From Mucilaginibacter galii (GTDB lineage Bacteria; Bacteroidota; Bacteroidia; Sphingobacteriales; Sphingobacteriaceae), in contig NZ_BMDO01000004.1 in the NCBI RefSeq assembly GCF_014635825.1, forward strand, positions 1 to 64,000: a stretch of DNA of 64,000 nucleotides, given 5' to 3'. A program made the translations under genes and the position numbers. This document shows, one piece after another, positions 24,080 through 33,441 of the stretch. The notes beneath the pieces were generated by a model. It was not told the origin of the DNA and made no database searches. It was given only the letters and a program-made list of their open reading frames with translations. Position 1 is the stretch's first letter; each line of letters starts with the position of its first letter.

Positions 24080-25804
24080 ATGAGTATTGCAGCTTTATCT
24101 GAGCAGGAAATTTTACGCCGCGAGTCTTTACAACAGCTGCGGGCTTTGGGTATTAACCCTTACCCCGCCGAAGCTTACCCTGTAAATGCCTGGGCACAGG
24201 ATATTATAACCAATTTTAATACCCATCCCGATAACTATAAAGAAGTAACCGTTGCCGGCCGCATTATGTCGCGCCGTATAATGGGTAACGCCAGCTTTGT
24301 AGAATTACAGGATGCCACCGGCCGCGTGCAGGTTTACATTAAGCGCGATGAAATTTGCCCCGGCGAGGATAAAACGCTCTACAATACCGTATTTAAAAAA
24401 CTGCTCGATTTAGGGGATTACATTGGCGTTAAAGGCTATGTTTTTTTAACCCAAACCGGCGAAATTTCGGTACACGTTAGCGAGCTTAACGTGCTTGCCA
24501 AATCGTTGAAACCGCTGCCCGTAGTTAAGCGCGACGATGATGGCAATATTTATGACGGGTTTACCGACCCCGAAATGCGTTACCGTCAGCGTTATGTTGA
24601 TTTAACGGTAAACCCATCGTACAAACAAATTTTCATCAACCGCTCTAAAGTAATCAGCACTATGCGTAATTACTTTAATGAGCAAGGCTGGATGGAGGTA
24701 GAAACGCCAATTCTGCAAGCAGTACACGGCGGTGCAGCGGCTCGTCCGTTCAATACCCACCACAATACGCTGGATATGCCACTTTACCTGCGCATAGCTA
24801 ACGAGCTTTATTTAAAACGCTTAATAGTAGCTGGTTTTGATGGCGTATATGAGTTTGGTAAAATGTTCCGTAATGAGGGGATGGACCGCACGCACAACCC
24901 GGAATTTACTGCTATGGAAATTTATGTAGCCTACAAAGACTATATATGGATGATGGCCATGGTAGAAGAATGTTTGGAGAAAGTCGCAACCGCCATTCAC
25001 GGTCAGCCTTTGGTAAAAGTGGGTGAAAAGGAAATTAATTTTGCCGGTCCTTACGAAAAGCTGTCGATGTACGATTCTATATTGAAGTACACCGATATTG
25101 ACGTATCTCAAATGGACGAAGCCCAGCTGCGCCAGACCTGTCGTGACCTGGCCATTGAGGTAGACTCTACCATGGGTAAGGGTAAACTGATTGATGAGAT
25201 TTTCAGCGCCAAGGTTGAAGCTAACCTCATCCAACCTACCTACATTACCGATTATCCCATTGAGATGACTCCGCTTGCCAAAAAGCACCGTACTAAAGAC
25301 GGTTTGGTAGAGCGCTTTGAACTGTTTGTAAACGGTAAAGAGATAGCCAATGCCTACAGCGAGTTGAACGACCCCATCGATCAGCGTGAACGTCTGGAAG
25401 AACAACTGTTATTGGCCGGTCGTGGTGATGAAGAAGCCATGGCCATGGACGACGACTTTTTACGCGCCTTGGAATATGGCATGCCGCCAACCTCGGGCCT
25501 GGGTATAGGTATAGATCGTTTGGTAATGCTGATGACTAACCAAAGCACTATACAAGAGGTGTTATTCTTCCCGCAAATGCGCCCTGAGAAGAAGGCTAAG
25601 GTGGTTACTGTAGAAGACTTCGTAAATATTGGGGTGCCTGCCGGTTGGGTACCTGTCTTAAATAAAATGGGCTTTAATACTCCTGAAGAATTGAAAGCAG
25701 CTAACCCAAACAAAGTATTTAATGATTTAGGCGGAATGCGCAAAAAGCTGAAACTTGACTTGGTTATGCCTACTAAAGAAGAGGTGATGGCTTGGTTTGC
25801 GTAA
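24080..25804 (+). CDS. lysS: Lysine--tRNA ligase (class II)
   Basis: A 574-residue class II lysyl-tRNA synthetase. The N-terminal OB-fold (about 55-155, VAGRIMSRRIMGNASFVELQ by parts) binds the anticodon. Motif 2 is MFRNEGMDRTHNPEFTAME and motif 3 GLGIGIDRLVML. After the catalytic core there is a ~70-residue tail (VPAGWVPVLNKMGF onward) with helix-hairpin-helix character, an extension I associate with Bacteroidota LysS. Monocistronic behind its own promoter. Confidence 0.97.
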   Translation: MSIAALSEQEILRRESLQQLRALGINPYPAEAYPVNAWAQDIITNFNTHPDNYKEVTVAGRIMSRRIMGNASFVELQDATGRVQVYIKRDEICPGEDKTLYNTVFKKLLDLGDYIGVKGYVFLTQTGEISVHVSELNVLAKSLKPLPVVKRDDDGNIYDGFTDPEMRYRQRYVDLTVNPSYKQIFINRSKVISTMRNYFNEQGWMEVETPILQAVHGGAAARPFNTHHNTLDMPLYLRIANELYLKRLIVAGFDGVYEFGKMFRNEGMDRTHNPEFTAMEIYVAYKDYIWMMAMVEECLEKVATAIHGQPLVKVGEKEINFAGPYEKLSMYDSILKYTDIDVSQMDEAQLRQTCRDLAIEVDSTMGKGKLIDEIFSAKVEANLIQPTYITDYPIEMTPLAKKHRTKDGLVERFELFVNGKEIANAYSELNDPIDQRERLEEQLLLAGRGDEEAMAMDDDFLRALEYGMPPTSGLGIGIDRLVMLMTNQSTIQEVLFFPQMRPEKKAKVVTVEDFVNIGVPAGWVPVLNKMGFNTPEELKAANPNKVFNDLGGMRKKLKLDLVMPTKEEVMAWFA

Positions 25805-26108
25805 GGTTGAAACCCAAAAAAGCCGAATCTCAAACTCGGCAGTAATAATTATTTACAGATATTATAATAGTCCCGGTTACGCAAGTAGCTGGGATTTTTG
25901 TTTTCTGGGCTTTTAGGTGAGTGCATGTTTAAGAAGATTTTCTTCGACTGTTATCCCATAAACATTGTTAATATCCTAAGTCGATACCTCAATAATTAGA
26001 TGTGGTTCTTTAGGAGCCTTATACGGCATCAAATAAGAAAGGCGACACTGTTTGCAGTATCGCCTTTCTTATAGTTAAATGGAAGTTCAAAACTCACCAC
26101 TCGTTATT
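25805..26108. other. Gene-free spacer between convergent lysS and yidC
   Basis: About 300 bases. A weak GCCGA/TCGGC hairpin follows lysS at 25820-25842, a second weak one lies near 25873, and a strong terminator is at 26035-26070. No open frame or other structure is evident. Confidence 0.6.
26035..26070. terminator. Intrinsic terminator for yidC (bidirectional)
   Basis: AAGAAAGGCGACACTG, loop TTTG, CAGTATCGCCTTTCTT: one mismatch in a 16-bp stem, with A and T flanks. It ends the pyrG-yidC transcript and can stop readthrough from lysS. Confidence 0.85.
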
Positions 26109-27941
26109 TTATTTTCCTTTATTGCCTTGTGTCTGCTGTTGCTGGCGCATCATTTCTTCAAGCTTGGCCTGAAAACCTGATTTCTTCTTTTTTGGGTCGT
26201 CGGGTTTCTTCTTGTTTTCCTGTATCTGCGCATGGATCTTTTTATCATCAACCCAAAGGCGAATAAAGTACTGTTGCGCAAACGTTAACATGTTGGCCAG
26301 GAAGTAGTAGTAATTCAAACCTGCCGGGTAGCTGTTCAGGAAGCCTAAAAACATAATAGGGCTAATGTAGCCAATGTATTTCATTTGGCCTGTAGCACCC
26401 GATACCTGGTTGTTAAAGTAGGTATAAACAATGGTCGATATAGTCATCAACACACACATCAAACTCAGGTGATCGCCTATAAAAGGTACCTTAACACCAA
26501 AGTTGATAAAAGCATCGTAAGTAGATAAATCCTTCATCCACAAGAAGCTTTGCCCACGCAGTTCAAATAAACTTGGGAAAAAGCGAAGGAAGGCGAAAAT
26601 GATAGGCATTTGCAGTACCAGTGGTAAGCAGCCACCTAAAGGGTTAACACCAGCTTTTTTGTAAAGCTTCATGTATTCCTGTTGAAGCAGGGTAGGGTTG
26701 TCTTCACCAACCTTCGCTTTAATCTCATCCATCTCCGGCTTCAAAACTTTCATTTTGGCCATGCTCAGGTATGATTTGTAGGTAAGCGGCGAAAGCACCA
26801 GTTTTAATAACACCGTTAGCGCTAAAATTACAAAACCCATGTTCCAGTTAAAGTTCTGCAAAAAGTTAAACACCGGTATTACAGCCCAGCGGTTAATGAA
26901 CTTTAACGGTCCCCATCCTAAATCTATTTGCTTCTCTAAATCGTAGCCTTGCGCCTGTAAGGTTTTAAAACGGTTGGTACCGAAGTAAAACTCCATAGGG
27001 TAAGTATTCTCATTATTGGCAATCAATGTTAAACCAGCTTTCATTTGCTTAACATCGGGCGAGTTTACATCGGTGCTTACGGCTAAATTTGCTTTGTCAA
27101 ACCCTTGCTTAGAGATAAGCACGTTAGAGAAAAAGTGCTGCTTGAAAGAGATCCATTGCAGCTTCTGATCGGCAATTTGCTTACTTTCATCTTTGCTTAC
27201 ACTCAGGTTATCAACCGAATTTTCGGTGCTTTTATAGTAAACAGTAGAGTAAAGGCGCTCTTGTATAACGTCTTTTTCTTGTTTGCGCAAACTGGCCGTC
27301 CAGTTAAGGGTAATGGTTTTGTTATTGGCAATTACATTATCAAGGCCGGTAAGTTTAACGGTATAGCCTACCTTGAAGCCGGCTGCACCCAATGTGTATA
27401 TGTAATCTACATATTGCGTTGGGCTGTAGCTTAAGCGCATGGTAACGCTATTGCTATCAGTACCGGCTATCTTAACATCGGCGCTGGTTGGCGTAAAATA
27501 GCGCTCGTTCGTATTAATAGTTGAGTTGCCTGCTTTAAAGCTGAAACCAAACTGGTTAGTGCTGCCATCGAATAAGATCAATGGCTTTTTGTCGAAAGTT
27601 TTGAAGTTTTTAAGCTCTACATTGAAGATGCGGCCACCGCGTGTGCTTAGCTTTACGCGGATGTCTTTGTTTTCTAAAGTGATCAGTTTTTCGCTGCCTA
27701 TGGTTGAGGCACCAAAAGGCGCTTTCAACGCGGCCGAATCAACAGGTGCTGCTTTAAGTGTGGTGTCGTTTTTAACACCAGCTATCGCCGGCTTTTTTAA
27801 GGCGCCGGCTTTTTTCAGGGAATCCAGGTGCTCAATCTGGCGTGCTTTTTTTACTTCCTCTTCATTAGGTTTCAAAAAAAAGAACGAGCCCACCAAAATG
27901 ATGGCGATCAGGAATAACCCTGTGAACGTATTTCTATCCAT
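26109..27941 (-). CDS. yidC: Membrane protein insertase YidC
   Basis: A 610-residue inner-membrane insertase that helps Sec place proteins in the membrane. The order is: N-terminal TM (TFTGLFLIAIILVGSFFFL), a large periplasmic beta domain (~60-350), then the conserved 60-kDa insertase core (~365-570; PLTYKSYLSMAKMKVLKPEM by parts, NPLGGCLPLVLQMPI) with its TM helices, and a basic, Gln/Lys-rich tail that likely contacts the ribosome. It follows pyrG by 22 bases, a pairing I recall as common in Bacteroidota, and ends at a strong terminator. Confidence 0.97.
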   Translation of the reverse strand: MDRNTFTGLFLIAIILVGSFFFLKPNEEEVKKARQIEHLDSLKKAGALKKPAIAGVKNDTTLKAAPVDSAALKAPFGASTIGSEKLITLENKDIRVKLSTRGGRIFNVELKNFKTFDKKPLILFDGSTNQFGFSFKAGNSTINTNERYFTPTSADVKIAGTDSNSVTMRLSYSPTQYVDYIYTLGAAGFKVGYTVKLTGLDNVIANNKTITLNWTASLRKQEKDVIQERLYSTVYYKSTENSVDNLSVSKDESKQIADQKLQWISFKQHFFSNVLISKQGFDKANLAVSTDVNSPDVKQMKAGLTLIANNENTYPMEFYFGTNRFKTLQAQGYDLEKQIDLGWGPLKFINRWAVIPVFNFLQNFNWNMGFVILALTVLLKLVLSPLTYKSYLSMAKMKVLKPEMDEIKAKVGEDNPTLLQQEYMKLYKKAGVNPLGGCLPLVLQMPIIFAFLRFFPSLFELRGQSFLWMKDLSTYDAFINFGVKVPFIGDHLSLMCVLMTISTIVYTYFNNQVSGATGQMKYIGYISPIMFLGFLNSYPAGLNYYYFLANMLTFAQQYFIRLWVDDKKIHAQIQENKKKPDDPKKKKSGFQAKLEEMMRQQQQTQGNKGK

Positions 27942-27963
27942 TATCTATTTATCGTACAATTAA

Positions 27964-29574
27964 TTAGTTCTTGCGGGCATAACCCAGCGAAGCGGCCACA
28001 AAGTTAACAAAAAGTGGATGCGGATTAGCAACTGTTGATTTTAATTCGGGGTGGAACTGAGATCCTACAAAAAACGGGTGGTTTTTAAGCTCAACAATCT
28101 CTACCAGACCGTTTTGCGGGTTAATACCAGATGGTATCATACCTGCGTCTTCATACTGCTTTAAAAACTCGTTGTTAAACTCGTAACGGTGGCGGTGGCG
28201 TTCGTTAATGTGTTGTTTACCATAAATATGGGCTGCCTTGCTTCCTTTTTTCAAATCGCAAGGGTACGAACCTAAACGCATGGTGCCGCCTTTGTTGGTA
28301 ACGTTCTTCTGATCTTCCATCATGCTAATTACCGGGTAGGTAGTATGGCCATCCATTTCCACGCTGTTGGCAGCTTCCAGTTGCAATACGTGGCGGCCAA
28401 ATTCAACCACGGCACACTGCATACCCAGGCATATGCCAAAGAACGGAATGTTGTTTTCGCGAACATAACGGATAGCTTCAATTTTACCTTCAAAACCGCG
28501 CTGGCCAAAGCCCGGTGCAACCAGCACACCATGTAAACCACGTAAGCGCTCTACTGCATTTTGCGGCGTTAACTGCTCGGAATGGATGTATTCTACACGT
28601 ACTTTGCACTCATTTTTAGCACCGGCATGTATAAAAGCCTCGGTAATTGATTTATAAGCATCAGGAAGCTCTACATATTTACCCACTAGGCCAATTCGTA
28701 CTTCGGCGGTGGGGTTCTTTAAACGGCCCAGGAAGTCTTTCCAGCTATCCAGATCGGGTTCGTTTTTATTAGGGAGTTTAAGTTTGGTTAATACCGTTTT
28801 GTCTAACTGTTCTTTCAGCATCAGCAAAGGCACATCATAGATGCTCGATGCATCAATTGACTCAATAACGGCGTTGATGTTTACATTACAGAACAGTGCT
28901 ATCTTTTTACGGATATCTGCATTTAAGTGGTGCTCGGTACGGCACACTAAAATATCGGGTTGTATACCGTACTCCAGCAACATTTTAACGGAGTGCTGCG
29001 TAGGTTTGGTTTTTAATTCGCCTGCGGCAGCCAGGAAAGGAACCAGCGTTAGGTGGATTACCAGAGAATTACCCGAACCTGCTTCCCAACGGAACTGGCG
29101 CACGGCCTCCACAAAAGGTAAAGATTCGATATCGCCCACTGTACCACCAATTTCGGTGATCACGATGTCGTAATTGCCGGTATCGCCCAGTATCTTGAAG
29201 TTACGTTTGATCTCATCGGTAATGTGAGGAACCACCTGTACCGTTTTCCCCAAAAAGGCACCTTCGCGCTCACGGTTTATTACATTTTGGTAAATACGAC
29301 CAGTAGTGATGTTGTTAGATTGCGAAGTTGGTGTATTGAGGAAACGCTCGTAGTGGCCTAAATCCAAATCTGTTTCGGCACCGTCTTCGGTAACGTAGCA
29401 TTCGCCGTGTTCATACGGGTTCAGCGTTCCCGGATCAATATTGATATAAGGGTCGAACTTTTGGATGGTAACGCGATAACCGCGCGATTGAAGGAGTTTG
29501 GCCAGGGAAGCCGAGATAATACCTTTTCCTAACGATGAGGTAACACCGCCCGTAACAAATATGTATTTAGTCAT
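27964..29574 (-). CDS. pyrG: CTP synthase
   Basis: A 536-residue enzyme making CTP from UTP, ATP and glutamine. The N-terminal synthetase domain begins [18 protein letters not shown] and contains [14 protein letters not shown]; the C-terminal glutamine amidotransferase has [16 protein letters not shown] with the catalytic Cys and GSQFHPEL with the His. The start at 29574 gives the standard beginning; the frame runs on to 29718 but those 48 residues overlie the promoter and are not part of the protein. First gene of the pyrG-yidC unit. Confidence 0.97.
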   Translation of the reverse strand: MTKYIFVTGGVTSSLGKGIISASLAKLLQSRGYRVTIQKFDPYINIDPGTLNPYEHGECYVTEDGAETDLDLGHYERFLNTPTSQSNNITTGRIYQNVINREREGAFLGKTVQVVPHITDEIKRNFKILGDTGNYDIVITEIGGTVGDIESLPFVEAVRQFRWEAGSGNSLVIHLTLVPFLAAAGELKTKPTQHSVKMLLEYGIQPDILVCRTEHHLNADIRKKIALFCNVNINAVIESIDASSIYDVPLLMLKEQLDKTVLTKLKLPNKNEPDLDSWKDFLGRLKNPTAEVRIGLVGKYVELPDAYKSITEAFIHAGAKNECKVRVEYIHSEQLTPQNAVERLRGLHGVLVAPGFGQRGFEGKIEAIRYVRENNIPFFGICLGMQCAVVEFGRHVLQLEAANSVEMDGHTTYPVISMMEDQKNVTNKGGTMRLGSYPCDLKKGSKAAHIYGKQHINERHRHRYEFNNEFLKQYEDAGMIPSGINPQNGLVEIVELKNHPFFVGSQFHPELKSTVANPHPLFVNFVAASLGYARKN

Positions 29575-29633
29575 GATCTTGTTGAATCTGGCCCGGGCAA
29601 AAAATGCCTTCGCCATAGTATGTGTACGGGATG

Positions 29634-29641
29634 CAAAAGTA
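29634..29641 (-). promoter_or_regulatory. -7 box of pyrG (TACTTTTG)
   Basis: TACTTTTG on the minus strand, exact TAnnTTTG, about 60 bases before the pyrG ATG. The leader includes a C/G-rich stretch GCCCGGGC; no classical attenuator is obvious. Confidence 0.6.
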
Positions 29642-29707
29642 AGACTTTTTCTAGCCTTACCCGCATGTTTTAGAAAATAGGACGCGCAAAAAGACAATAA
29701 TGAAAGA

Positions 29708-29736
29708 AGCCCCAACAACGTAATGTTGCAGGGGCT
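29708..29736 (-). terminator. Hairpin terminator downstream of the 29802-30491 gene
   Basis: AGCCCC and CAAC arms pair with GTTG and GGGGCT around a short loop, followed on the minus strand by a T-rich CTTCTTTCATT. Separates the barrel gene from pyrG. Confidence 0.65.
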
Positions 29737-29801
29737 TGTAGTATTTAATGTTAAATGCTTGTGCTTGAGTAGTTATGGCAACTTAGCTTTAAGGCCTAAC
29801 C

Positions 29802-30491
29802 TTAAATAGGGCGTTTGTAAATTGCTATGCCGGGTACTGCAAACTTGACCCCTACAGAAAACTGGTTAAAAACATCGTTACTGTTCCCGCTTTTGTTACC
29901 ATCAAGGCTATCGCCAAACACGTAATTAAATTGATAACCCAAATCAATTTTAATGAAAGGTTCCTGGTCGCTGTTATATATTTTGAATTCATACCCCAAT
30001 CGAGCAGGTATAAACAGGGCGTAATCAGACGGCCTGCCGGTAACGGTTCTGTATTGGTTATTTTGAAATGCGATGCTATTAACGGTTGAGCGTGTATAAA
30101 TAGCACCAACCCCACTGCTTACATAGAGGTTTTTAATGGCGTTTAAAAAGCGACTGTTGTAATAATTGAGAAACTGCCCTGCCTGCAACTGCCCTCTGAG
30201 TGCTGCTGTAGCAAACCTGGTATTAAAATCGCGTTTGTTAACGTTACTGTAAACGCTTTTTCCGGTTAGTTCGCCTGCCTGTAACTCGGCTACGTAGTTA
30301 ATGAATGGGGTTTGATTGTACGTTACATTAACCAACCCCGAGGGCTTATAATCGGCAGATTGTTCATCGGTAAAAGGCTTGGTTATGGCGCCCGCAATAC
30401 CAAAATCAACCTTCGAGTAGTTGTAAGCAGGCTGAGCTTTTACTATTGAACAAAAGGCAATAGCGGATATTGTCAAAAAGATTTTTCTCAA
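29802..30491 (-). CDS. Outer-membrane beta-barrel protein
   Basis: A 229-residue exported protein with signal peptide MRKIFLTISAIAFCSIVKA and a mature part of alternating strands (VDFGIAGAITKPF, FIPARLGYEFKIYN, IKIDLGYQFNYVFG, FNQFSVGVKFAVPGIAIY) ending in a strand, as in small 8-10-stranded outer-membrane barrels of the PorT/OmpW-like kind. No enzyme motif. It may share a transcript with the M23 lipoprotein upstream (70-base gap). Confidence 0.8.
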   Translation of the reverse strand: MRKIFLTISAIAFCSIVKAQPAYNYSKVDFGIAGAITKPFTDEQSADYKPSGLVNVTYNQTPFINYVAELQAGELTGKSVYSNVNKRDFNTRFATAALRGQLQAGQFLNYYNSRFLNAIKNLYVSSGVGAIYTRSTVNSIAFQNNQYRTVTGRPSDYALFIPARLGYEFKIYNSDQEPFIKIDLGYQFNYVFGDSLDGNKSGNSNDVFNQFSVGVKFAVPGIAIYKRPI

Positions 30492-30561
30492 AGCAAAATG
30501 TTAGTTGAGTACCGTCTTTTAACAGGTAATTAAATTAATTGTTCTTAGAATTGCTGGCACG

Positions 30562-31896
30562 TTACTTTGCGGCTGTAATCCAACCGGTATTGTCATCATC
30601 GTCAGTTACCAGGTAATAACTCTTAAAAGATGCCTTGATATTCACATGACGACCTGCTGCAAGGATGGTTTTACGGGCAGCGCTTAAGCTGTCGGGGGCA
30701 TCAAGCAATGGCTGTTCAAATTTGAGTGTGAGCTTGCGTAAAGTGATAATGCCGCTTACGTTGCGGTTATGTATGTAACCTTGAGTATTGTCTGGTAGTG
30801 AGACTTTGAACCAGTCAGCGATAGCGGCGTCAACAGTTAAGGCGGTGCTTACCGGCAGCTTTTGACGCACTGCTGCTTTTTCATTAGGTTCTGCATACAG
30901 CAGGTTGCTTTTGCTGGTAGTGCGTGCTGTTGCACTTAATAATTTGAGCGGCGAAGAAACTGGTTTTGGCTCAGTTACGGTACGGTTAACAAAGGCAAGG
31001 GGATCTATTGCGCCGCCATTAGTGTATATGCCAAAGTGTAAATGCGATGGCGTGTTGCGGGCATTACTGGTATTACCTACAAGGCCAAGCGTATCGCCGG
31101 TGCTCACCGTTTGCCCGTCTTTCACCAATTGCTTGTCTAAATGAGCATAATAAAGCGTATAGTCGCGATTTTCGGGGCGCATAAAGACCACCAGTCCGCC
31201 CAGTGTATTTTCGCGTACACTGGTTACCGTACCGTTGGCCGCAGCAATGGCCGGCGTACGCTTAAGGGCAAATATGTCTATCCCTTCATGCTTGCGGCCG
31301 CCCTCGTCGCGCCCGTCTCCCCAAAAGCTGCCAATGCTGGGCTTGCCGCTTTGCGATACCGGGAAGCTGAGTGACGGCCCGGCCGTGATGGTAAGCGTAT
31401 ATTGGCCGCTCCGCAATAATTCAGGTTGAAGGCGTAGCAGGTATTTTCCATTTTCTTTTACCTCGTACTCGAGGCTAAGGCCCATAGTATCTGCCGATGC
31501 CAAAAGTTGGTGACCGGCAGTGGTGTTTTCCCGCCAAAGGTCTATGTATATGGCAAAGTTTAATTCTGGTTTTTTGCTGAGTGTAATGTTTAGTTTTTGT
31601 CCACGTTTGGCCTCAAAGCTCAAGGTAGCTGAGGGAATCTTTTCTGCGGAAAAATAACCGGTTTCTTTGTACGGAATGCTAATGTTGAGCGCATTACCCA
31701 AGCTGCTTTCTGCTTTTTTCAGCCATACACTTCCCATAGCGCTACGGTCAAGCCCGGCATCTTTAAGGCGTTGGGCATAGGCATCGTGCGGCGATAACTT
31801 GTTAAATATGGAAAGCGGCCCTTTGTTGCTGCAAGAAGAAAGGGCCGCATAGCACAAAAGGTTAAAAACTAAATATTTGATTTTAAGTAGAGTCAT
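30562..31896 (-). CDS. M23 metallopeptidase lipoprotein with C-terminal SH3 domain
   Basis: A 444-residue envelope protein. The N-terminus is a lipoprotein signal (LVFNLLCYAALSSCSNKG). The M23 (LytM) domain at about 190-310 has the first zinc motif in HEGIDIF and the HLHFG motif, so it could be an active endopeptidase that cuts peptidoglycan peptides. An SH3-like domain (~335-390, LYAEPNEKAAVRQKL, GYIHNRNVSG) likely binds the wall. The start at 31896 is chosen because it puts the Cys in a good lipobox; an ATG at 31926 adds 10 residues. Confidence 0.88.
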   Translation of the reverse strand: MTLLKIKYLVFNLLCYAALSSCSNKGPLSIFNKLSPHDAYAQRLKDAGLDRSAMGSVWLKKAESSLGNALNISIPYKETGYFSAEKIPSATLSFEAKRGQKLNITLSKKPELNFAIYIDLWRENTTAGHQLLASADTMGLSLEYEVKENGKYLLRLQPELLRSGQYTLTITAGPSLSFPVSQSGKPSIGSFWGDGRDEGGRKHEGIDIFALKRTPAIAAANGTVTSVRENTLGGLVVFMRPENRDYTLYYAHLDKQLVKDGQTVSTGDTLGLVGNTSNARNTPSHLHFGIYTNGGAIDPLAFVNRTVTEPKPVSSPLKLLSATARTTSKSNLLYAEPNEKAAVRQKLPVSTALTVDAAIADWFKVSLPDNTQGYIHNRNVSGIITLRKLTLKFEQPLLDAPDSLSAARKTILAAGRHVNIKASFKSYYLVTDDDDNTGWITAAK

Positions 31897-31954
31897 TTTA
31901 CCGGTAAACTGTATTATTGAACTCAATACCGGGTATAAATGTTTAATTCAAAAT

Positions 31955-32542
31955 TTACCCGGCAACTTTATTTTCTTCTACGGGTTTGCCGGTGTTGTAA
32001 AAGTGTACGGTGTTACGCAGGGTTTTAAAGCTAAAATTATCTTCGTCCTGGTAAAGTTTCAAAGCTTCAGGGTTATCGGCCAGCATATCAGAAAAATTAT
32101 TTTTACGGTCTTTTTTTGATTTAAAGCTGAATAGCGCGCTTGTTTTTAACTCCTGCAATTCGCCATTATTTTTACTGATATACCAGGTAGTGGTAGAGTA
32201 AGATGCACCCATGTAACCAGAGTAAGTTACGGTATGTGTATATAAATTAATTCTTCCCTCTTCTACTACTTGTAAGAAAGCTGTTTTTTTAGAATTGGGC
32301 AAGCGCGCAGCTTTGTAAACATGCTTCAGATCATCGGTACGATAGTAGCTGATCTCTTTAACGTTGAGCTTTTTAAAATCCTCCATTTGTGCTGTTTTAT
32401 ACTTGTTGGCACCTATGAAAGGAAATTTCATTTCACATTTCAGCGTATCGCCGGAGTTGTTTACCACAATACCGGGTTGCTGTGCATTTACTGTAATGCT
32501 TGCAATTAGTAAACTAAGCAGGAGTAGAAGTCTTATTTTCAT
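31955..32542 (-). CDS. Exported protein of unknown function
   Basis: A 195-residue protein with signal peptide MKIRLLLLLSLLIASITVNA. The mature part opens with IVVNNSGDTLKCEMKF, a beta-rich motif common to many short Bacteroidota exported proteins with unknown roles, and ends hydrophilic (YNTGKPVEENKVAG). No catalytic residues stand out. It lies between the M23 lipoprotein and the MBOAT pair, all on one strand, but with gaps near 55-60 bases, so co-transcription is possible but unproven. Confidence 0.7.
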   Translation of the reverse strand: MKIRLLLLLSLLIASITVNAQQPGIVVNNSGDTLKCEMKFPFIGANKYKTAQMEDFKKLNVKEISYYRTDDLKHVYKAARLPNSKKTAFLQVVEEGRINLYTHTVTYSGYMGASYSTTTWYISKNNGELQELKTSALFSFKSKKDRKNNFSDMLADNPEALKLYQDEDNFSFKTLRNTVHFYNTGKPVEENKVAG

Positions 32543-32595
32543 CGTATTGTGTTTAGGTATGATAAAAATAATACATTTTGAACAATATGCACTTA

Positions 32596-33441
32596 CTATT
32601 TTTTGCCTTGTTTTTTCAGCAAATTACATTGGGTTTTAAAATATTTCGTAAAACGAACAAAGCTTTCCTCGAGCAGGTGTTTGCCATCGCCGGTGTAGTA
32701 TCTGTTAGTGGTGTCTGGTTGTATCCAATTGTATTTTTTATCGGCAAAGGCCAGTTTTAAAGCTTGTCGTTGAGAAACCAACTTAGGCGAATTAACCAGA
32801 TCGTGTTCAATAGGAACTTCAAAAAAAGCAATGAAAGTTCCTTTAGCACTTAAGTACTCCAGGTGCTTTTTCAGTTCGAGCAAGGTTTTATTGTATTTAA
32901 CTAAGTTAACTGGCTTACTGTATTCTTCTTTGGTTGAGGCAAATAGTTGAAGAAACAGGTCATCTTTTGGTTTTCTTTTACTGGCCTGCGCCGTATTGCC
33001 CGATTTAAATTTATCGATAATTAACGGGAAAAACTTGTTCTGCTCTTGTAAAGCCGGGAAAATTAATTTTGCATAATAAGAGCGTTTGTCAAGCAAGCCA
33101 TCTATCAATACGTTGTTAAATCCACGCGAAATGTAGTTAGTCTCCAAATACAGGGTATCGGGGATGTTGTTGGTTAGTGCCAATATTTTTACACCGGTAC
33201 AGCCACCGCTTGGCGGAAGAGAAAGGTTGAAGTAATTTTTCCGTTTTTCGGTTTCGAATGTAAAATTGCCTATCAGCGACGAGCCTGCAGTAATTACGCT
33301 GAACTTTCTTCCGGCGTAAAGGAATCTTTCCGATTTTTCAACATCAGTATACACAAACCGCTTTTTAATAGGCAGCAGGTACAGCATCGCATTGAAGATC
33401 ACAAACAGTAAAATACCTGTGATGATAATTTTTCTTACCAT
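32596..33441 (-). CDS. SGNH-like partner of the MBOAT acyltransferase
   Basis: A 281-residue protein with an N-terminal membrane anchor (IIITGILLFVIFNAMLYLL). The region AGSSLIGNF near residue 52 offers the nucleophile of an SGNH hydrolase and DGKHLLEES near 252 the Asp-x-x-His pair, as in AlgX/AlgJ/DltD-like partners that pass acyl groups from the MBOAT to a polymer outside the membrane. The gene overlaps the MBOAT stop by one base (TAATG), so the two are translationally coupled. The assignment rests on motifs and position, not on overall likeness. Confidence 0.7.
   Translation of the reverse strand: MVRKIIITGILLFVIFNAMLYLLPIKKRFVYTDVEKSERFLYAGRKFSVITAGSSLIGNFTFETEKRKNYFNLSLPPSGGCTGVKILALTNNIPDTLYLETNYISRGFNNVLIDGLLDKRSYYAKLIFPALQEQNKFFPLIIDKFKSGNTAQASKRKPKDDLFLQLFASTKEEYSKPVNLVKYNKTLLELKKHLEYLSAKGTFIAFFEVPIEHDLVNSPKLVSQRQALKLAFADKKYNWIQPDTTNRYYTGDGKHLLEESFVRFTKYFKTQCNLLKKQGKK

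Noticed and set aside
24821..25405. 194-codon minus-strand frame
   Set aside because: Antisense to lysS catalytic motifs; no recognisable domain.
29575..29718. 48-residue upstream extension of pyrG
   Set aside because: CTP synthases start at TKYIFVTGG and the -7 box at 29634-29641 lies inside the extension.
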